From NCBI GenBank assembly GCA_964036315.1, contig OZ038485.1:77280960-77344959 (forward strand): DNA of 64,000 nt, written 5' to 3'. Positions within the stretch are counted from its first letter, which is position 1; the number at the start of each line of letters is the position of its first letter. The stretch is from Acanthosepion esculentum. Its lineage: Eukaryota; Mollusca; Cephalopoda; Sepiida; Sepiidae. The notes beneath the pieces are model-generated. The model was given only the letters and a program-made list of their open reading frames with translations, did no database searches and was not told the DNA's origin. Below are positions 56,601 to 64,000 of this stretch, one piece after another. Position numbers and translations under genes: made by a program.

Positions 56601-57115
56601 ATTAAATATATGTTGACTTCAAAATGAAAGAGTCAGTATATAGAAATTATTTCTTTGTGTAATATTACTTATTTGTAGAAAAAACAAATTTCAAAATCCT
56701 TATTTTAGTCATGCAACATTAATCAATTTCTTTATATCATATAAAAAATAAATATGCTTCGTATATTTTATAGTAATGTTCTTATGCAATCAGAAGATAT
56801 TTCTGTTATGTGCATTGAGAAATGAATGGAGTGCTTCACCCTTCTCTGAGAATATATCATGTCTTATCAGCAAAAAGCATATTTTAACTTGTTTAAACAT
56901 GTTTCAGTTTAAGCCAGCAAGTAGGAACCTGAAACCTAAACAATTCATATTTATGTCAAAATGGCTAGTTAAAAATTCCAGAAGCTATATTTTTAGCAAT
57001 ATATATAGAGTGGAAAAAACAGCAAACATAAAAAAATAATATCCTATATTGGAAATTTAGACAGAAAAATATATTATTCAAGTTTAATTTCAGTTGAACT
57101 GAAAACTAAATAAAT
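56601..57115. other. AT-rich non-coding stretch
   Basis: An 87-codon open frame (56776-57039) shows no domain. Confidence 0.5.
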
Positions 57116-57119
57116 AGTA

Positions 57120-57265
57120 CATTAAAAGAAGGACAATGTTGAATTCAAAATTGTGGAGAAGGCAGCAAGAAACTGCTCCACTATTTTTCCCAAGAAGTCA
57201 TGACAATTCACAGATAATAAAGAAAAGAGGAGAGTCATGATCATCTATATTCTGAAGGAACATTA
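57120..57265 (+). repeat. SINE family A tail
   Basis: TTGAATTCAAAATTGTGGAG, CAATTCACAGATAATAAAGA, as at the end of the 56.3 kb copy. Confidence 0.65.
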
Positions 57266-57279
57266 AAAAATACATCTGC

Positions 57280-57640
57280 TGGTATTTATCACCATCTATT
57301 CTCCATTCAATCCCATTATGCATGTATGTCCTGCTTGAAGAAAAGCAACCCTATACCACCCCACCATGTTACTGTCAGAATGGTGTTCTTTGGTAGTTAT
57401 GAAGAGTTCTATAACTGACTTACAAATTTAGTTTTGGTCTCATCTGGCCACAGTGTGGAATTCCAGAAAAATATAGACTTCTTGGTGTGCTCTTTGGTGA
57501 AGGTCAGATAAAATTTAGGCTTCAACAGTGATATTTTACTTGGTGTTTGCAAACATTTCATTTGAGAGCACTCATTTGACTGTATTCTTGTACCCTACTG
57601 TCTCAGTTTCCTCCTTTATAGATTTCTCTGTATTGTTCTT
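57280..57640 (-). mobile_element. Tc1-like transposase fragment (Tc1-C)
   Basis: On the minus strand FFWNSTLWPDETKTKFV (first catalytic D, about 57485-57435), then PKNTILTV and a WWGGIGLLFFKQ-like version of the GGGSVMVWGCF block, then GDKYQQ. The rest of the transposase and both ends are missing. Confidence 0.7.
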
Positions 57641-57689
57641 TGCCTTACAATCACAATAACAGCAACTGAAATTTCTTAAAAGAATTTTT

Positions 57690-58035
57690 TTTAATTAAAT
57701 TTTTTTAATCATTTCACCCAAGCAAGGTGGTAATACCACTAGTTTGCAGGGGTTTACAGGGAGTGAAATTGAAAGAGAAGACTGAGAATAGGGAGGACTG
57801 CGGAAAGGACAAAAGATAAGCAAGTTCAAGAAGACAAAAGATGGTGACATTGCATTTAAATTTTTGAAGATTGTAGTTATCAAGGAAGCAAGGAAACAGA
57901 AGAGAGTTCCACAGGTGGGAAGTGCAAGAAAAAACTGTTGGAGTAGAAGAGGTGGTTATATTTAACTATTTCAACAGTAAAAGGGTGGGACCTAGATGCT
58001 AATCTAGTATCATGCTTAAATTCATGTATTCAAGA
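57690..58035 (-). mobile_element. LINE 3' end, copy 4
   Basis: CCCAAGCAAGGTGGTAATAC, GACATTGCATTTAAATTTTT and AGAGTTCCACAGGTGGGAAG match the 52.1 kb copy. The minus-strand frame ends LPPCLGEMI. Confidence 0.75.
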
Positions 58036-58154
58036 CACCAGGGAAAAAAAGGTCATCAGTCATCATATATTCTTTGCCATTCAGAAAGAAAGGATATTGT
58101 CCTGATTTGTTTCTCTCAAAAAAGTAACCACATTTAATGAATTATTACTTTGGT

Positions 58155-58420
58155 ATCTGTTGCTTTGCTCAATGGCAAGATGATCAAATTTTACATCTAA
58201 ATTGTTTGTCCATTCAAAATACTGCATTTATCAGAAAATATATTCAGTTTAAATACAGAAGTAGTCATAAAAATGATTTCAAAAGGCTGCATATTTAAGC
58301 TTATACTCTTTTTCTGTTACCCAGTGGTTGTTGCCAGACAGAAAAGCAAATTCACCTTCTTGATATGGAGGTCTATTTCCATTTCATTCAAATTGTGTGT
58401 GCATGTACATTGGATAATTT
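58155..58420 (+). repeat. Dispersed repeat, unknown family (copy 2)
   Basis: Counterpart of 11270-11515; both end in CATTCAAATTGTGTGTG...TGTACATT. Confidence 0.65.
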
Positions 58421-58421
58421 A

Positions 58422-58745
58422 CATTATTCACATTATTCGGACTGTTATCCACATCATTCATTGCCTATATTCAAAACATTTTGGCTGTTGTACACTCCAG
58501 CCTTCTTCAGGTGATTAGAATTTTGAACCAAGCCCTTTATTTCAACCACTGGAGTAAATTGTTCTAGTTCCACGTGCCATACCTCTTCCAGATGCCTCAG
58601 TTATTTCCCCTTAACTCAACTCTCCAAGTTTTTTGGTTCATCGCTGTGGTAGCCTGGTATTGAACTCAACTCAGTGGATAAAGGCATTATTTAGATCAGT
58701 GACTAGATCCAAAGAGTCGTGAGTTCAGTAACAGCTGTGATTTTT
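58422..58745 (+). mobile_element. PLE-2 type end repeat and tRNA-like block
   Basis: Minus-orientation end repeat (ACATTATTCGGACTGTTATC, CCAGCCTTCTTCAGGTG, GTTCTAGTTCCACGTGCCAT), followed by a plus-orientation tRNA-like block (CTCAGTGGATAAAGGCATT...GTCGTGAGTTCAGTAAC). The plus-orientation arm seen at 39.6 kb is missing. Confidence 0.7.
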
Positions 58746-58940
58746 ATAATATAGATGGGTTTTCAGAAATACTAAGTATTATTGGAAAATTCCTGGACTA
58801 ATCATGTATAAAACTCCATAACTTATCTGAGAGAGATAGAGAGCTGAGGGATTGTTTATCCTCGTGGATTTCACAATTATTTTCCCATATTTTCTAGTAT
58901 TTTGCTGGTCACTATGAATACTTCTTTTCACCAGTGTTGA
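58746..58940. other. Unassigned spacer
   Basis: Nothing recognisable. Confidence 0.5.
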
Positions 58941-58944
58941 AATG

Positions 58945-59130
58945 TGCATACTACTAAAAAATATGTTGTTTTTTTACCAAAAGAAGGTTCAGTAAGAGCT
59001 TGGCAGAGCATTTTAAGTTTCTTGGTAGCAGATTTACCAAGCTTCAGACAAAATTTGATGCAAGCAGCTTGATTGAATTTCTTAGCTATTATAAAGAGTT
59101 TAAAACTGTTTCAACACAGCATTATAAAAC
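58945..59130 (-). mobile_element. Mariner transposase N-terminal fragment
   Basis: Minus strand reads FNQAACIKFCLKLGKSATKK then LKMLCQALTEPSFG. This is the N-terminal helix-turn-helix of the SETMAR-like mariner group (xxIKFCxKLGKSATET). Continues into stops. Confidence 0.65.
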
Positions 59131-59636
59131 TTTGCATGATGACTGAACATGAGTAGATAATCTACCAATAAGCTTCATGCTAACTTAGTAGACTAGGTGT
59201 CAATCAACATTAGCTGTGCATGTATTTCTCTGAAATGATACAATCACAGCACATACAGTAAGGGCATCTTCAGATACCATCTTGTACTAAAAAAAGTAGA
59301 TTAAAAATTAATTTTAAAATTTTGCCTTCTATACAAAACTTTAAACCTTAAACTCTACAGCAAACTGGGAAATCTTTGTGTCTGTCAGATGAAAAACAAA
59401 GTGTGCTTTTTTTAAAAATGTTTTGTTTTATTCATTATAATGTTAGAAACTGCCTGTCTTTTAAGTTGAAGCATCAATGTTTAATGTCATAACAATTCTG
59501 AAAGGCTGTCATAATAATGGCTAAAATAACAAAACTCACAAGATTTTTACTACTTCTACCTTCCTCTTTCATCACAGCAATTTTGTTTGTTTCTGTTTTC
59601 AGAATGAAAGTTGTGACCTTTTTTATTATAATTATC

Positions 59637-59637
<1 letters not shown>
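59131..59637. other. AT-rich non-coding stretch
   Basis: Nothing recognisable. Confidence 0.5.

Positions 59638-59707
<70 letters not shown>
59638..59707. repeat. (TA)n microsatellite
   Basis: About 70 bases of pure TA. The frames crossing it are artefacts. Confidence 0.95.
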
Positions 59708-59710
<3 letters not shown>

Positions 59711-60475
59711 ATTATACAAAATGTACACCCATGATAAAATAGCCAAAGTGCTCAATGTATTATAATACAGAGTTTTAAATATAATTATCAATATTTTGTA
59801 AATACTGAATTATTAACCTTTCATGACAATCGGTTGTTGCAGTAAGGAAACATTCACAATTCACTTATGTATATAATTGTATTGTTTAAAATTTGATACA
59901 TTTATGGGAGAAAATTGCCCAATATCAGGTATCAAGTATTTGTAGATATATACAATGTGAATATAGAAATCAGTATCCAATGATAACTGTCAGTTTCATA
60001 CCTTAAGTAATCATTAGATCATGTGTTACTATGTGAGGGTTCCATATTTGGGTCACTAGAGGTTTATGAGAAGAATTTATGTCTAGGGCTAATATTTTTA
60101 GACTATTTATAGTCATGACTTTGATTTTGTTGTGTTATATTTTATTATATTTAATTTAGGAATTGTTTGTCAATGAGTTTGATGAATATTTTACCCACAT
60201 TCGTTTTCATCAAATTCATCAACAACTTGTTTCCTGCTTCTCATAAGTCCTCTGTAGCCTATAAATAGGAATTATACAAATAGTATGGTCTGACAATTGC
60301 TTAAGAGATGAAATGACAGCCACCATGAAGTGCTGATTTCTATGTCTATACTGTGTATATATGTAATTGAAATCAGATGTTTATTTCCACTTCAATTCAG
60401 TTTTTACATATTTCCTCTCATTTCATCTGAGTAAAGATTTTCCTGTCTTAGTACAGTCAGGATCACTATTTTAAG
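59708..60475. other. AT-rich non-coding stretch
   Basis: Nothing recognisable. Confidence 0.5.
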
Positions 60476-60479
60476 AAAG

Positions 60480-60900
60480 TGAATTATCAGAATAATAAAA
60501 GAGATAATGATTTATTTCAGCTTTTATTTTTCATCACATTCCCAATTGTTCAAAAGTTTATATACTTAGTATTTGGTAAGCATAGTCTTCAGATTGTTTT
60601 GCTTGGTTCATATATTTCAGGTTGCTTTCCACAACCTTCTCGCAATACATTTCTGATATTTTGGCCAATTCCTCTTGATAGAATTTTTGTAGCTGAGTAG
60701 ATTTTGATGCCACCTTACATGCATATAATTTTTCAATTCTGCCCACATATTTTTCTGTTAAATGAAGATGAGTTTTCTGATTTGACTTTTTTGCCTTGAA
60801 ACAAATCTGAAACACCTTTGGAAGTATGTTTGGGGTCACTGTCCATTTTCAAATGGACAATGACCCCAAACATACTCCATTTAAATAGAAATAGAATATT
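60480..60900 (-). mobile_element. Tc1-like transposase C-terminus (Tc1-D)
   Basis: Minus strand: MDSDPKHTSKGVSDLF around 60850 (family QQDNDPKHT; D is present in the PKHT context but QQDN is altered), then LQKFYQEELAKISEMYCEKV and VESNLKYMNQAKQ near the end. A 25-base hairpin overlaps the PKHT region. Confidence 0.7.
60824..60875. repeat. Hairpin, 25-base arms
   Basis: GTATGTTTGGGGTCACTGTC (from 60824) and GACAATGACCCCAAACATAC (to 60875) are inverted copies with one mismatch and a 2-base loop between full arms. Confidence 0.9.
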
Positions 60901-60943
60901 AATGGCAAAGAAATAAAATAATGCAAAATAAGTCAAATATTTT

Positions 60944-60996
<53 letters not shown>
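60944..60996. repeat. (GT)n(TA)n microsatellite
   Basis: GT run followed by TA run, directly left of the mariner. Confidence 0.95.
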
Positions 60997-60997
<1 letters not shown>

Positions 60998-61001
60998 AAT
61001 A

Positions 61002-62262
61002 TTAGGTTGGTGCAAAAATAATGTCGTTTTCTCACATATGTTACTTTTATATATGATTTCTGAATTAATTCATTGATATATATAGCCATGTTATATATAA
61101 TTTTGAAGCGCGTTTTTCGCTCTATCGAATCGTGTTATTCATTACCGTTCTCAATCTCTTCATTCATTTTTTTGCAGGCTTTTCAACAGCATGGACAAAA
61201 TTCAAATCCGCACGATTTTCTTGTTCCAGTTCAAACTAGGCCGAAAAGCTGCCGAGACAGCTTGTGATATCAATGATGCGTTTGGCCCAGGAACCACTAA
61301 CGAACGTGTGGCACAACGGTGGTTCAAGAAATTTCGCAATGGTGACGAGAGTCTCGAAGATGAAGACGGTCGCGGCCGGCCGACTGCGGTTGATAACGAA
61401 CATTTGAAAGCCTTAATTGAAGCCGATCCTCGCTAAACCACACAAGAAGTTGCTGTTGAACTCGAGGTCGACCACTCAACAGTCGTTCGCCATTTAAAGC
61501 AAATAGGGAATTCAAAATAGTTGGATAAATGGGTGCCGCATGAATTGAACGATAATCAAGAAAATCGTCATTTTGAGGTGTCTTCTACCCATTTCTCGAG
61601 CGGATTGTGACGTGTGATGAGAAGTGGATCCTCTACGACAACCGGCGATGTTCGGCACAGTGGTTGGATGCCGGAGAAGCTCCACAACACTTCCCGAAGC
61701 TGAAATTGCACCAAAAAAAGGTTATGGTGACTGTTTGGTGGTCTGCGGCTGGTCTAATCCATCACAGCTTCTTGAATCCGGGCGAAACGATTACGGCGGA
61801 GAAGTACTGCCGACAAATTGACGAAATGCACCAGAAGCCCCAACGTATGCGCCCGAGATTGATCAATATGAAGGGACCAATTCTCCTCCATGACAACGCT
61901 CGCCCGCATGTTGCTCAACTGACCCTGCAGAAGCTGAACGAATTGGGCTACGAGACTCTGCTTCATCTGCCATATTCACCAGACCTCTCGCCCATCGATT
62001 ATCACTTTTTCAAGCATCTGGACAACTTCCTGCGCGAAAAATGCTTCAAAAGCCGAGATTATGCCAAATCGGCCTTCAATGACTTCATCGTTTCCAGAAC
62101 TCCGGATTTCTATGCTAATGGGATAAATAAACTTGTTTCTCGTTGGCCAAAATGTGTCGATTCTAATGGTTCTTATTTTGATTAATAAAGTTTATTATGA
62201 AAGGAGTTATGATCTTTTGAAGTTGAACATCAAAAAATGACATTATTTTTGCACCAACCTAA
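61002..62262 (+). mobile_element. Mariner transposon, cecropia/Hsmar1-like, full length
   Basis: 1261 bases. Terminal inverted repeats TTAGGTTGGTGCAAAAATAA at both ends with TA on each side. The interior is clearly GC-richer than the surroundings, a sign of a younger arrival. The transposase is readable from 61191 to 62185 with few defects. Confidence 0.96.
61191..62185 (+). pseudogene. Mariner transposase (SETMAR/Hsmar1-like)
   Basis: ATG at 61191 opens MDKIQIRTIFLFQFKLGRKA with the N-terminal helix-turn-helix (AQRWFKKFRNGDESLEDE). A stop at DPR*TTQEV and another before LDKWVPHELND interrupt it, and about 10 residues with a frameshift are missing before the first catalytic block (near 61590). 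The second block is intact for 192 codons: TCDEKWILYDN (D1), LLHDNARPHVA (D2) and YSPDLSPIDYHFF (D3), so all three catalytic aspartates are kept. Length matches the 345-residue family apart from the gap. It is the best-preserved DNA transposase in the window, but it cannot be made in one piece. Confidence 0.93.
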
Positions 62263-62370
62263 TATATATTGTTATGAAGTAGAGTACACTCTGGAATAGA
62301 TGTTACCAGGTCAGCTGATAATAGCTTGACTGGCATTCACTGTGGCATAATGCTTTTATAGCAGTACCTT
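62263..62370. other. Short spacer
   Basis: Nothing recognisable. Confidence 0.5.
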
Positions 62371-62484
<114 letters not shown>

Positions 62485-62728
62485 CATATATATGATGCTA
62501 TTAATAAACAAAATAACACAAGAGTGTTATTTATGAGATCAATAAACTTGTTATAATATATTATCAGTTCAAAAGTAACATTTGGTATAAAAGAGTTACT
62601 ATCTCAGTAAGAATGAATCAAGGAGAAAGATAATAAGTATACCTACCAAATTCATATAGGCACCTGATCATTACCAAGCATTAAAATGGCATTTGTACTT
62701 GTATTTCTCTTAAATTCATTCATACTGA

Positions 62729-63277
62729 TGTACAAGATCTGTCTGGAAAGCAACAGACGTGAGTGTGCTGTGTGAGTTATGGGCAAAAGAGGGATAAATG
62801 AATTGTGTTATCATCTAGCATGATATTTTGGGAGTATATAAATGTAATCTTAACTTTCTGCAACCATTGCATATTTTTCACATGTGAGAGTTGTGATAGG
62901 ACAAATCATAGTGTCTTCCCCACAGCAATGCACCTGCTCACAACACCATGAGCATCTAGCTGTTCCTGAACAAGAAAAACATCATCATACTGAAACAACC
63001 TCCCTATTCACCTGATCTTGTTGTGTGTGTCTTTTTTCTTTTCCCCAAGTTCAAGGGAATCATCAACAGGACCTGTTTTAAAGGCATGAATGTCATCATG
63101 GGCCGTAATGACAGATCTGAGTGGCATCCAAGGAGAACCCTTTCAGCAGTGCATAGAAGTGTGACAGAGAAGGATGGAAAAGTGCATTAGATTCAAAGGG
63201 GATTACTTTGAAGGGGAAACCAAGTAGAAATTGTTTGAAACACCAGTCCGGCTACTTTTCAGAATAGAGCTCATATA
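62729..63277 (+). mobile_element. Mariner, internally deleted, C-terminus readable
   Basis: Imperfect inverted ends (TACAAGATCTGTCTGGAAAG / ATGAGCTCTATTCTGAAAAG). The plus strand shows SNAPAHNTMSI (D2 position S), KKNIIILKQPPYSPDL, FFLFPKFKGII, FQQCIEV and RRMEKCIRFKGDYFEGE. The third aspartate (CDFF in the family) reads V. The N-terminal two thirds are deleted. Confidence 0.82.
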
Positions 63278-63407
63278 TTTGTCTGATGATCACAAAAGTG
63301 TGAAACACAGGGTCACAAACTCATATCCATACAACTGAATATGTTGCCTCTATCACTGATATTGAGCAATTTCCACTAAGTACTGCACATATAAAATAAT
63401 ATATCGT

Positions 63408-63536
63408 GCGCCAACAGCTTAGTGGTAGAACCCTCGACTGACACCAATTGAGTTGGATTTCGATCCTAGCTAGAGGCAACTGGACGTCTAGCCACACTGA
63501 TGAACTGTGATACAGCAAAACAGTCTGTCTGTGGAT

Positions 63537-63538
<2 letters not shown>
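63408..63538 (+). repeat. tRNA-type SINE (family B)
   Basis: Box A CAGCTTAGTGGTAGAA (63415-63430) and box B GGATTTCGATCCTAG (from 63455) at normal tRNA spacing, then a short body (GGCAACTGGACGTCTAGCC, GTCTGTCTGTGGATAAC) and a (TA)n tail. Different from family A. Confidence 0.75.

Positions 63539-63571
<33 letters not shown>
63539..63571. repeat. (TA)n microsatellite
   Basis: 3' tail of the SINE or left border of the MITE. Confidence 0.9.
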
Positions 63572-63573
<2 letters not shown>

Positions 63574-63599
63574 CACACATACACACACATTAATGGATT

Positions 63600-63779
63600 T
63601 TTTAACAGTGAAATTAACATCTACTGGCTTAGATCATTGGAATTCTCATTAAAGGTAAATGTACTTCTTAACTGAGATTAAACTTCCATTCCCTAAAACA
63701 TTTGATGCTTGTTGAGAGGTATATTTACCTTTAATGAGAATTTCGATGATGTTGGATGGTAGATGTTAATTTCACTGTT

Positions 63780-63785
<6 letters not shown>
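63600..63785. mobile_element. Fold-back MITE
   Basis: Arms of about 62 bases (AACAGTGAAATTAACATCTA... at 63603; inverse at 63764-63783, AATTCTCATTAAAGGTAAAT) enclose about 60 bases. TA runs on both sides. No coding sequence. Confidence 0.85.

Positions 63786-63874
<89 letters not shown>
63783..63874. repeat. (TA)n(GA)n compound microsatellite
   Basis: TA run followed by GA run, as at 31.3 kb. Confidence 0.95.
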
Positions 63875-63877
<3 letters not shown>

Positions 63878-64000
63878 TGAAAATGTCTATTCCAGAATCA
63901 TGAGAATTTGTTGCTATTTTCACTTAATATGAATAGCTTTTAATATATGTAATCTTAGAATGTTTAGAATTTGCTTTGTTGAGTATTATTGTGTTATTTA

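Overview
The window looks like gene-poor, AT-rich DNA from a metazoan nucleus, most likely a mollusc and plausibly an octopod or other cephalopod. This is inference from the mix of repeats: several Penelope-like elements, many decayed mariner/Tc1 copies, tRNA-type SINEs, a Helitron, long (TA)n tracts, and a short GGGAGATAAC-type motif that I associate with molluscan repeats. I found no convincing host protein-coding gene. Every recognisable protein homology belongs to a transposable element, so the window is intergenic or sits inside a very long intron.

Layout. 0.3-2.6 kb: decayed mariner split by an unknown insertion. 2.7-5 kb: SINE pieces and a tRNA-Thr-like sequence. 5.5-7.5 kb: broken Penelope-like element (PLE), a LINE 3' end and a lone LTR with leader. 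7.76-11.22 kb: minus-strand Ty3/gypsy-type element with both LTRs, PBS, PPT and a 4-bp target duplication. 12.7-14.5 kb: best-preserved PLE (reverse transcriptase, then GIY-YIG endonuclease). 15.2-17.5 kb: pogo/Tigger transposase relic split by a young, deleted LTR element. 18.9-20.6 kb: PLE remnant split by a hAT element. 21-27.9 kb: mostly featureless, with one SINE and a tandem duplication. 27.9-30.5 kb: LINE with readable reverse transcriptase. 30.5-37.5 kb: microsatellites, a second type of PLE, two Tc1-like elements and a MITE. 39.3-39.8 kb: palindromic PLE-end derivative. 41.7-43.6 kb: LINE scrap and a non-autonomous Helitron. 44-44.9 kb: GATA-type minisatellite. 46-49.3 kb: exon-like open segment, PLE endonuclease fragment and a GC-rich tandem repeat. 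52-58.7 kb: LINE, mariner, Tc1, 5S rRNA-like and SINE copies. 59-64 kb: more mariner/Tc1, including a GC-richer full-length mariner at 61.0-62.26 kb, and a fold-back MITE.

How the parts relate. The sequence is a nest of insertions: Tc1 and mariner copies sit in TA repeats, hAT sits in a PLE, and an LTR element sits in a pogo relic. The autonomous copies carry stops, frameshifts, missing domains or catalytic substitutions, so nothing here looks active. The most interesting points are four. The PLE family carries a tRNA-like Pol III module and a hammerhead-like core at its ends. The 15.5 kb LTR element has a 17-nt complement between its LTR and its primer-binding position, which suggests self-priming. 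A 120-nt 5S rRNA-like unit directly abuts a tRNA-type SINE. A GC-rich tandem repeat near 48.5-49.2 kb remains unidentified.
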